A stretch of DNA of 14,271 bases. It comes from Bacteroidota bacterium. GTDB lineage: Bacteria > Bacteroidota > Bacteroidia > Bacteroidales > 4484-276. The stretch spans positions 1-14,271 of the forward strand of contig JABMQA010000090.1 in NCBI GenBank assembly GCA_013203545.1, written 5' to 3'. The notes beneath the pieces are model-generated. The model had not been told where the DNA came from. It was given only the letters and a program-made list of their open reading frames with translations, and did no database searches. Of the stretch, positions 1 to 5,721 are shown piece by piece (the stretch's first letter is position 1; every line of letters begins with the position of its first letter). The position numbers were made by a program, and so were the translations under genes.

Positions 1-68
1 AAATGAATTCTGGAAAAACAAACATCGTTAACATGTTATCATTAATGACTTTTTAAGAGCCTATTAGC

Positions 69-110
69 TACTGATTACCAATCACTGATTACTTTTTACT
101 CATTACCAAT
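69..110. repeat. Three degenerate 14-bp tandem repeats
   Basis: Three consecutive 14-base units, TACTGATTACCAAT (69-82), CACTGATTACTTTT (83-96) and TACTCATTACCAAT (97-110), lie just past the 3' end of the ABC ATPase gene. A fourth, poor copy may start at 111. No function can be read from them. The rest of 1-138 is AT-rich and holds no gene that I can support. Confidence 0.5.
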
Positions 111-138
111 TACTTTCTTCTATCTGCTATTCCTGATA

Positions 139-924
139 TCATTTCGTTAAATTCACTGTTTGTGCTGGATTTAATGGTAAAATCATCATCTCATTATCAT
201 CTTCAATAATTTTTACATCTACACTATAGAGTTGCTTTATATTATCCTGGTTAAGAACGCTTCGGTCTCCGGAAGCGAATAATTGTCCATTGTTGAGCAT
301 AATCAGGTCGTCGCAGTATTTAGCAGCAAGGTTCAGGTCATGGATGGCGATAATAACCATAATATTTCTGTTGCAAAGTCCCTTAAGCAGTTGTAGGACT
401 TCGAGTTGGTGTTTCAGGTCGAGGTTGGCAGTGGGTTCGTCAAGTAATAATATTTGAGGCTGTTGCGCAAGCGCCCTTCCAATAAATACCCGTTGCCGTT
501 GACCACCGCTCAATTCGTTGATGTATTCCAATGCAATGTTATCCAGATCCAGATCTTTGATTACCCTGTTTACGATTTGATAGTCTTTTGATGATGGCGC
601 CCAACTTATATATGGTTTACGGCCCAAAAGAATGGTTTCGTAAACAGTTGAGGAAAAGACCTGCTGCTCCTGCTGGGGCACATAGGCCATCAGCCTGGCG
701 AGTTCTTTTCTTGTGAACAGGTTATGATGCTTTCCGTCAAAAAAGAGCGTTCCGCACTGAGGTTTCAGGATACCATTGATACATTTGAGCAAAGTGCTCT
801 TTCCTGAACCATTTGGCCCAATGATCGCAGTAAACCTGCCCTGATGAAAATCAAGGTTCAGGCCGGTGAGTACATTGACTTTGCGGTAGGCAAAACTGAT
901 ATTTTCGATCCTGATCCTTACCAT
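139..924 (-). CDS. ABC transporter ATPase, FecE/BtuD-like (probable nickel/cobalt uptake)
   Basis: This 261-residue protein is the cytoplasmic ATPase of a metal or metallophore import system. All ABC motifs are present: Walker A GPNGSGKST (36-44), Q-loop VPQQ (82-85), signature LSGGQ (138-142), Walker B ILLLDEP (158-164) and the switch His in AIHD (193-196). The length is normal for the FecE/BtuD/FhuC family. A longer reading of the frame, up to 1212, runs back through the permease gene. I chose the ATG at 924 because the ABC fold begins right there and because it overlaps the permease stop by seven bases (ATGGTAA), a typical translational-coupling arrangement. It is the last gene of the operon nikR, binding protein, permease, ATPase. 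The substrate is inferred from NikR linkage, not from the ATPase itself. Confidence 0.93.
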   Translation of the reverse strand: MVRIRIENISFAYRKVNVLTGLNLDFHQGRFTAIIGPNGSGKSTLLKCINGILKPQCGTLFFDGKHHNLFTRKELARLMAYVPQQEQQVFSSTVYETILLGRKPYISWAPSSKDYQIVNRVIKDLDLDNIALEYINELSGGQRQRVFIGRALAQQPQILLLDEPTANLDLKHQLEVLQLLKGLCNRNIMVIIAIHDLNLAAKYCDDLIMLNNGQLFASGDRSVLNQDNIKQLYSVDVKIIEDDNEMMILPLNPAQTVNLTK

Positions 925-1991
925 GTTTGCCTCCTTTTGCGGCGGATGAGCAAGAAAAGGAAGAGGGGAGCCCCAATAAATGAAGTGAGAATACCTACCG
1001 GAAGCACAATTGGAGAAATAACTGATCTTGCAATAGTATCGGAAATCAGTAAAAATAACCCTCCGAACAGGGCCGAGGCAGGTATCAGAAAGCGTTCGTC
1101 GGGCCCGATGATGCTGCGCACAATATGTGGGACCACCAATCCCACAAAAGCGATAATGCCAAAAAATGAAACCGCAATTGCAGTTGATAGTGATGCGATC
1201 AACATTCCCCATATCCTCACCCTTTCTACCTTAACGCCGAGGCTTATGGCGGTTTCATCGCCAACATCCAGCGAATTGTAATTCCAGCGGTTGTACATGA
1301 AATAGAGCAGGGTAGGAACCACAACCGCCAACATCACCCAGAATTCCCTCCACCCTGATCGCCCCAGGTCGCCAAATGTCCAGAAAACGATGGCTGAAAT
1401 TTCCACATCATCAGCAAAAAACTGTAGCGCCGTGGTTCCCGCCATGAAGAGTGATCCGGTCATTATCCCTGTTAAGATCATCGTTTCGGGACTTGCACCC
1501 CTGATTTTCGAAACCAGAAGAATCATAAGTGTTGCCAACAGGCTTGCCAGAAAGGCACACATTGATATCAGGTACGGATTGTTGATAAGAACCGCATCCG
1601 ATACACTGCTTCTCATGGTACCTGCCCCAAAGATGACAACTGCGACGGCAGCCCCAAAAGCCGCAGCATTTGAAATGCCCAGGGTAAATGGTGATCCGAG
1701 GGGATTCCTTAAAATACTTTGCATGGCTGCCCCCGCTACCGATAGCGCCATACCTGCCAGGATCGCCGAAAGTACCCGTGGCAACCGGATGTTCCATATA
1801 ATCTGCCTGGAGAGTTCGCTCCCACGGCCAAACATTACATCTATTATGCTTTGAAAAGTGATCTCTGCCGCGCCATAATTGATACCTACCAAAGCAAATG
1901 CGAGCAGCAATAAAACTGAAACCAAAAGGAATACCTTTCGCTTGCGGATATACTTGTGGTAATCATGATTTATATGTTGGCTATCACTCAT
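918..1991 (-). CDS. FecCD-family ABC transporter permease
   Basis: This 357-residue integral membrane protein should form the homodimeric channel of a type II importer in the inner membrane. It has many hydrophobic segments (the first near 20-37) and the family block RLPRVLSAILAG...RNPLG (69-99). Near the C-terminus it carries the block FVGLVVPHIVR, then SDTIAR and LPVGILTSFIGAPLF, as in BtuC, FhuB and FecD. The N-terminus is charged and cytoplasmic. The start ATG overlaps the stop of the binding-protein gene by eight bases, and its own stop overlaps the ATPase start, so the three genes are very probably co-translated. Members of this family move ferric siderophores, heme, cobalamin and, in a few bacteria such as Helicobacter species, nickel or cobalt. 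The neighbouring nikR favours nickel here. Confidence 0.93.
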   Translation of the reverse strand: MSDSQHINHDYHKYIRKRKVFLLVSVLLLLAFALVGINYGAAEITFQSIIDVMFGRGSELSRQIIWNIRLPRVLSAILAGMALSVAGAAMQSILRNPLGSPFTLGISNAAAFGAAVAVVIFGAGTMRSSVSDAVLINNPYLISMCAFLASLLATLMILLVSKIRGASPETMILTGIMTGSLFMAGTTALQFFADDVEISAIVFWTFGDLGRSGWREFWVMLAVVVPTLLYFMYNRWNYNSLDVGDETAISLGVKVERVRIWGMLIASLSTAIAVSFFGIIAFVGLVVPHIVRSIIGPDERFLIPASALFGGLFLLISDTIARSVISPIVLPVGILTSFIGAPLFLFLLIRRKRRQTW

Positions 1992-3087
1992 TTATGCTGA
2001 TATTTACAAATGGTTTGTACCTTGCCTGCATCTGGTCGTAAACAGATTTCCCCAAAATAAACCCATAAATCTCGTGCGCTTTGTCTTCCGGATTCACATC
2101 CGAAAAAGCTTCAGGATAGAGAATTTTCCCGATAAAATAGCTGTTAACCAAAATGGTGGAATAATTCGTGGTGTACCAGTTATAGGGTAACACCGAATAA
2201 ACATTTTGCTCCTCAAAAGCTTTGAGTATTTCAAGCCAGGGTTCCTGTAGCATTTGGGCTTTCATGGCATAAAGGCTTCCGGCGTCGAGAAAAATAAAAT
2301 CAGGGTTCCACTCAATAAGCTGTTCTTTGTCGATAAATGCGTTCAACATCATGTCTTTCGGGGAAGTCATCACCGGATCCAATGACCCGGCCACATTCGG
2401 CGTGTTGAGGAAACGAAACGACGGATAGCGTGGTTCGGTGGAAGTGATGCCATGTGAGCCCCGGTAAGCGATACCCCCCACATATACTGACGGTGGGTTT
2501 TGTGTAATGTTACTGGTTCTTGAATCGAGGTCAAAAATTATTTCCCTGATGTATTTGGTGAGCTTATCGGCTCTTTCATTTTTATTCAAAATATTTCCAA
2601 GGAAATGCAGCGCCGAAAAAACCGTATCGATCCCATCATCGAAATTTCCATATTTAACTGCCAGAACCGGGACACCGGTTTTTTTCTGAAGTACGTCAGC
2701 TTCGGAAGCAGTAATGTAGGTGGATAAGATAATATCAGGAGAAGCGGCTACCAGCAGCTCGGCTTCGGCACTGTTCCTAGTTCCAATAATCGGCAGATTT
2801 CTCAATTCCGGGTAGGCATACAAGTAGGGAACCTGGCGTTTTTTTTCATTGCCTTCCACAGCACAAATATATTCTGTGGCATCAAGCCAGCAAATAAGCC
2901 TGAGCATGCCTGCATTGATGGCTATGATTTTTGTGATTTTAGCAGGAATCATAACGGTTCTCCCATGCATATCAATCACCTCCCGTTCTCCTCTTTTGTC
3001 GATTTGGTTTTGATTACATCCCCAAAGAAATATAATCATCAAAAAAAAGTGAATAGCTTGAATTGGTTTTATCTTTGAAAATTTCAT
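1984..3087 (-). CDS. Lipoprotein metal/metallophore-binding protein (TroA/FhuD-like fold)
   Basis: This is the 367-residue extracytoplasmic receptor of the ABC importer. The N-terminus is a lipoprotein signal peptide: basic MKFSKIK, a hydrophobic core, then the lipobox LWGC with the lipidated Cys at 24. The mature protein has the class III binding-protein layout: an opening motif with VIDMHGRTVMIP, then KIIAINAG and a domain ending in AASPDIIL, a long linker helix, and a second lobe with FIFLDAG. Length is normal for the family. A stretch with YRGSHGITSTEP lies near residues 208-219 and may contribute ligands, but I cannot assign metal-binding residues. It starts seven bases after the nikR stop. 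Iron-siderophore or cobalamin would be the default family annotation; nickel or a nickel chelate is inferred from context. Confidence 0.88.
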   Translation of the reverse strand: MKFSKIKPIQAIHFFLMIIFLWGCNQNQIDKRGEREVIDMHGRTVMIPAKITKIIAINAGMLRLICWLDATEYICAVEGNEKKRQVPYLYAYPELRNLPIIGTRNSAEAELLVAASPDIILSTYITASEADVLQKKTGVPVLAVKYGNFDDGIDTVFSALHFLGNILNKNERADKLTKYIREIIFDLDSRTSNITQNPPSVYVGGIAYRGSHGITSTEPRYPSFRFLNTPNVAGSLDPVMTSPKDMMLNAFIDKEQLIEWNPDFIFLDAGSLYAMKAQMLQEPWLEILKAFEEQNVYSVLPYNWYTTNYSTILVNSYFIGKILYPEAFSDVNPEDKAHEIYGFILGKSVYDQMQARYKPFVNISINE

Positions 3088-3094
3088 CTGTTTT

Positions 3095-3496
3095 TTAACT
3101 GCATGTACTCATTACCAACTTGCCGTGTTTTACACCTTTTAAACTTATCAGGCCGTCGGAGAGTGTTTTCAGTTGAGAGGCCCTGCCCTTTACAGCGATG
3201 GTCTCCAAACAATTATTGTGATCGAGATGAACATGCTGAACGGACAGGATCAGGTCATGAAAATCATGCTGGATATCGGTGGATTTTGTCTGAAGGTCTT
3301 TTTTATGATGATCGTAAACCAATACGATGGCACCAGCTACTTCTTCATCACCATTCCATTTGTCATCTACTTTTAATTGGGATACCAGAAAGCGAATGGC
3401 CTGTGACCGGTTGGGGAACTTCTGCCTTTCTACCAGTTGATCCAGGTCATCCAATAAGTTTTCTTCGAGGGAAACACCAAATCGTTTTAATGCCAT
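3095..3496 (-). CDS. nikR: Nickel-responsive transcriptional regulator NikR
   Basis: This 133-residue protein is a ribbon-helix-helix repressor with a C-terminal ACT-like nickel-binding domain. Residues 1-45 hold the DNA-binding part (KRFGVSLEENLLDDLDQLV, then FPNRSQAIRFLV). The four high-affinity square-planar nickel ligands known from E. coli NikR (His76, His87, His89, Cys95) are all present, shifted by one, as His77, His88, His90 and Cys96. NikR is therefore likely to sense nickel. It is the first gene of the operon with the ABC importer, so self-regulation and nickel control of uptake are the natural inference. I see no obvious copy of the classical GTATGA-N16-TCATAC operator upstream, which is not surprising because operators differ between phyla. 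Confidence 0.95.
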   Translation of the reverse strand: MALKRFGVSLEENLLDDLDQLVERQKFPNRSQAIRFLVSQLKVDDKWNGDEEVAGAIVLVYDHHKKDLQTKSTDIQHDFHDLILSVQHVHLDHNNCLETIAVKGRASQLKTLSDGLISLKGVKHGKLVMSTCS

Positions 3497-3523
3497 CGTA
3501 ACACGTTTTTAAGATTCGTGGCA

Positions 3524-3531
3524 CAAAAGTA
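3524..3531 (-). promoter_or_regulatory. Bacteroidetes -7 promoter box for the nikR operon
   Basis: The minus strand reads TACTTTTG, an exact match to the Bacteroidetes -7 consensus TAnnTTTG, 27 bases before the nikR ATG. The -33 TTG is not well placed: candidates give spacings of 16 or 26 bases. The start of transcription would be near 3518. Confidence 0.5.
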
Positions 3532-3594
3532 TATTTAAAACAGTAGGCAATTAGTATCAAGGGCAAATTTAGAAAGAATTTAAACGGATTGCAC

Positions 3595-3637
3595 AAAAAC
3601 ACAACGGGAACCCCATCTTTACGATAAGATTCCCGTT
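3595..3637 (-). terminator. Intrinsic terminator of the putative ncRNA
   Basis: On the minus strand AACGGGAA (3637-3630) pairs with TTCCCGTT (3610-3603), with an inner TCTT/AAGA stem around the loop, followed after a GTG by a run of five T (3599-3595). It ends the structured region before the nikR promoter. Confidence 0.65.
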
Positions 3638-4167
3638 CACTCTACTACCACCGTAGTGGTTGCTTCGCGCCAAGTTACTGTTATTATGACCGCTCTTTCC
3701 TGGTTCTCCTTACGGATTACCTTTTCGGAGCCTTGTTCTGCACCTTCTTTCCGTTGCCGGGTTTCTGTTGCAAAACGGGTCGTGGTTCGCAGATTGTATT
3801 ACTGGTATCTCCGTAGAGGCCTGTTTTACAATCTGATTCCGGTTATCGGTCTCTTGCGAAACCCATAATGGTCCGGAACCCCGGTTCGCGGTCGTAGATT
3901 CCTCGATTTGCTCACGAGGAGCGTCCTGATTTACCTGTGCCGCATCATGATAAAGACTCTTGACGAGCCTGCTGTATGTTTCACCAACGCATCACCGCAA
4001 GGGCGCTGCTTATCATGTGACATTACATCTAAGAACTGGTTTGCTTCTGCCAGGCAACCTAATGCTTTTCGCTTCTGCTCTCCCGGGTTTTCATCGAATT
4101 TGCTGTTGCCACCTCCTCCGATTTCCGCCCCTGACGATCCAAGTCCGATCTTTTATCCCTCGCTTGG
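3595..4167 (-). ncRNA. Putative large structured non-coding RNA, class unknown (about 570 nt)
   Basis: The region has no acceptable gene, yet its GC content (about half) is far above the AT-rich intergenic DNA around it. The minus strand has a consensus promoter just upstream and a terminator hairpin at the end. It folds locally into many perfect helices (plus coordinates): ACCAC/GTGGT at 3647-3651/3656-3660 capped by C(UACG)G; a 9-bp stem 3790-3798/3827-3835 enclosing another UACG hairpin at 3809-3818; a 6-bp stem 3900-3905/3915-3920; and an 8-bp stem 3946-3953/4010-4017 that encloses the 6-bp stem 3985-3990/4003-4008. UACG loops are UNCG tetraloops only on the minus strand. I see no tmRNA, RNase P, SRP, 6S or group I/II intron signature. 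A decayed gene is the main alternative, since the purine-rich strand has stretches open in several frames. Confidence 0.6.
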
Positions 4168-4172
4168 TGAAA

Positions 4173-4204
4173 CAAATGTAAGCTAATCCCTACCCCTAAG
4201 TCAA
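4173..4204 (-). promoter_or_regulatory. Bacteroidetes promoter of the putative ncRNA
   Basis: The minus strand shows TTG (4204-4202), a 21-base spacer, then TACATTTG (4180-4173), a full match to TTG-N19-21-TAnnTTTG. Transcription would start near 4167 and read into the structured region. Confidence 0.65.
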
Positions 4205-4312
4205 GTTTTTTTGATAGTTTGTATCCACAACGAATCAACGGATGTTTTCAACATTTGTGTAAAACCAGTGAAAGGCTTTGTATGAAAGGACTCTACTTGA
4301 ATTGTTGATGTT

Positions 4313-4339
4313 TGGATATTAACAATTTGTTAATATCCA
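4313..4339. promoter_or_regulatory. 27-bp perfect palindrome at the trmH promoter, probable operator
   Basis: TGGATATTAACA (4313-4324), spacer ATT, TGTTAATATCCA (4328-4339) form a perfect inverted repeat with 12-bp arms. Its right arm covers the -33 TTG of the trmH promoter. TTGA (4305-4308) and TCAA (4340-4343) can extend the pairing past a four-base bulge. The position fits a repressor operator. There is no T-run to suggest a terminator. Confidence 0.5.
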
Positions 4340-4357
4340 TCAATTAATATAGTTTTG
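4327..4357 (+). promoter_or_regulatory. Bacteroidetes promoter of trmH
   Basis: TTG (4327-4329), a 20-base spacer and TAGTTTTG (4350-4357) match the Bacteroidetes housekeeping promoter. The start codon follows 45 bases after the -7 box. Confidence 0.65.
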
Positions 4358-4402
4358 AGCCCGGGATTTAAAAAGTACATTTTTTAAAAGGCATTTTTTA
4401 AC

Positions 4403-5086
4403 ATGGATAAAAACAGAAAATCCGAATTATTTGAATACCTGGTGAGTTTTATTTCAGCGAACAGGCGTAAAAAATTTGAAAATGTCATACAATCACGTAC
4501 ACGTTATGTTACAGTTGTACTTGAGGATCTATATCAATCACACAACGCCAGCGCGGTTTTGAGATCGTGCGATTGCTTTGGTATTCAGGATGTGCACATC
4601 ATCGAAAATCAAAATTATTTTGAACTGAATGAGGATATTGCACTGGGATCTTCCAAGTGGTTGAATTTGATAAAATACAACGGAAAGCCAAACAATACAT
4701 CGGATGCCATCAATAAGCTTAAAAAAAAAGGTTATCGAATTGTAGCAACCACACCCCACAAGGATGATGTGACTTTACAGGAACTACCTGTTGATAAGGG
4801 GCCCATTGCACTGGTTTTTGGAACTGAAATGCGCGGCCTGACTGATGATGCACTCAGTTTGGCAGATGAATATATGAAAATACCGATGTATGGCTTTACA
4901 GAGAGCTTTAATATCTCCGTTACGGTGGCATTATGCCTGTTTTACCTAAGCGAAAAAATAAGAAACAGTAAAATAAAATGGCAATTGCCGGATGAAGAAA
5001 AAATTGAAACGCTCATTGATTGGGCCAGGACTACAATAAAAAGATGCGACTTGTTGGAAGAAGAATTTTATAGAAAATGTCGCTAA
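4403..5086 (+). CDS. trmH: TrmH-type tRNA/rRNA (guanosine-2'-O)-methyltransferase, SpoU family
   Basis: This 227-residue protein is a SPOUT-class, SAM-dependent RNA ribose methyltransferase. The three SpoU motifs are in order: motif 1 HNASAVLRSC (47-56) with the catalytic Arg54, motif 2 FGTEMRGL (139-146), and motif 3 SFNISVTVAL (168-177) of the trefoil-knot SAM site. Size and the short N-terminal helical region fit TrmH (tRNA Gm18) better than the longer RlmB or TsnR enzymes, which carry an N-terminal L30e-like domain. The exact nucleotide target is inferred from family resemblance. It stands alone, divergent from the putative ncRNA, with its own promoter and a 27-bp palindrome just upstream. 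The ATG at 4403 is the only sensible start. It is followed 99 bases later by the separate thx gene. Confidence 0.88.
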   Translation: MDKNRKSELFEYLVSFISANRRKKFENVIQSRTRYVTVVLEDLYQSHNASAVLRSCDCFGIQDVHIIENQNYFELNEDIALGSSKWLNLIKYNGKPNNTSDAINKLKKKGYRIVATTPHKDDVTLQELPVDKGPIALVFGTEMRGLTDDALSLADEYMKIPMYGFTESFNISVTVALCLFYLSEKIRNSKIKWQLPDEEKIETLIDWARTTIKRCDLLEEEFYRKCR

Positions 5087-5137
5087 ATCATCCAAGTTTG
5101 TTTACCAAAATGTTATCCTACTGTCAGCTAATTTTAT

Positions 5138-5145
5138 TATTTTTG
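5138..5145 (+). promoter_or_regulatory. Probable -7 promoter box of the Thx gene
   Basis: TATTTTTG matches TAnnTTTG, 40 bases before the ATG at 5186. No well-spaced TTG is visible upstream, so the promoter may be weak in its -33 part or be helped by readthrough from trmH. Confidence 0.4.
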
Positions 5146-5185
5146 CTGCCTCAAAAAGATTATTATTAATATAAATAGATTAAAC

Positions 5186-5542
5186 ATGGGAAAAGGTGAT
5201 CAAAAAACCCGAAGAGGAAAAATTGTACTAGGGACCTATGGCAAAACAAGGTTACGTAGGAGTAGCAATGCCATGCCGGTAGCTGAGCCAAAAGCTGAAG
5301 TTGCAAAGGAGGAACCAAAGGTTGAAGAAAAGAAGCAGGACAAGCCTAAAAAGGCAGCGGTAAAGCCAGTTGCCAAAAAAGCAGAGCCAAAAACTGAAGT
5401 TGCCAAAGCAGAACCAAAAAAGCAGGCTAAAAAAGTAGAGGCAGAACCTAAAGAGGAAGGAAAAGAAGTAAGAGTACCAAAAGCGGCTATAAAGGAAGAA
5501 AAAGATAAAGTACCTGAAAAAGAAAAGAAAGAGGAAAAATAG
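5186..5542 (+). CDS. 30S ribosomal protein Thx with a long Lys/Glu/Ala/Pro tail
   Basis: Residues 1-24 (MGKGDQKTRRGKI, then GTYGKTRLR) closely resemble Thx, the small basic peptide that sits in the head of the 30S subunit in Thermus and has homologues in Bacteroidetes. Thermus Thx stops at under 30 residues. Here about 90 more residues follow (30-118), made almost only of K, E, A, P and V, with a 13-residue repeat (AEPKAEVAKEEPK at 33-45, AEPKTEVAKAEPK at 66-78) conserved at the DNA level (5282-5320 and 5381-5419). The tail resembles bacterial histone-H1-like and AlgP-type tails and should be disordered and able to bind nucleic acid; this is inference. No transmembrane or signal segment is present. 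Thx identity is based on the first 25 residues only. Confidence 0.8.
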   Translation: MGKGDQKTRRGKIVLGTYGKTRLRRSSNAMPVAEPKAEVAKEEPKVEEKKQDKPKKAAVKPVAKKAEPKTEVAKAEPKKQAKKVEAEPKEEGKEVRVPKAAIKEEKDKVPEKEKKEEK

Positions 5543-5560
5543 TACATTTCCTATCAAACG

Positions 5561-5580
5561 GGCAACTGAGATTGCCTTTT
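5561..5580 (+). terminator. Short hairpin after the Thx gene
   Basis: GGCAA (5561-5565), loop CTGAGA, TTGCC (5572-5576), then TTTT. A five-bp stem with a short T-run, 18 bases after the stop: a weak intrinsic terminator. Confidence 0.4.
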
Positions 5581-5597
5581 ACTAAATTTTTCTAATT

Positions 5598-5657
5598 AAA
5601 TCCTGCAAAATTAAAGACTTGCATCCGATTGTCTTTAAACACAATGCAGGATTTTTT
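5598..5657 (+). terminator. Nested two-stem hairpin between convergent genes
   Basis: AAATCCTGCA (5598-5607) pairs with TGCAGGATTT (5645-5654), and inside it TTAAAGAC (5611-5618) pairs with GTCTTTAA (5631-5638) around a 12-base loop. A run of six T (5652-5657) follows on the plus strand. It lies between the ends of thx and the murD-like gene and is probably a strong terminator, possibly for both directions. Confidence 0.6.
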
Positions 5658-5721
5658 CTACCCGGAATGGTTAGGCTGCTTATTAGGGCGTGTGATTAAA
5701 TATGACGGTAGCAGGCTGGTA

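Noticed and set aside
925..1212. N-terminal extension of the ABC ATPase up to 1212
   Set aside because: It is an out-of-frame reading of the permease gene; the ATPase domain starts at the ATG ending at 924.
3106..3118. 13-base match to the 69-110 tandem repeat (TACTCATTACCAA)
   Set aside because: It falls inside the coding end of nikR and is fully explained by its codons; probably chance.
3595..4167. tmRNA, RNase P RNA, SRP RNA or group I/II intron
   Set aside because: I found no tRNA-like 3' end or tag frame, no GAGGAAAGTCC-type RNase P core, no SRP loop motif, and no domain V or group I core sequences.
3645..4170. Minus-strand coding remnant (pseudogene with frameshifts) instead of an RNA
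   Set aside because: Stretches of 40 to 80 codons without stops occur in all three frames, with E/K/R/Q-rich translations. None has a good start, they overlap rather than chain cleanly, and they match no family I know. The many perfect stems and UNCG loops are better explained by RNA. It remains the main alternative.
3656..4186. Small plus-strand reading frames (70, 92 and 73 residues) in the putative ncRNA region
   Set aside because: They overlap each other, have no promoter or family resemblance, are rich in Pro/Ser/Cys/Arg as expected from reading the complement of a purine-rich RNA, and conflict with the promoter and terminator on the other strand.
5236..5557. Phe/Ser-rich minus-strand frames opposite thx
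   Set aside because: These are low-complexity shadows of the Lys/Glu-rich codons of the Thx tail.
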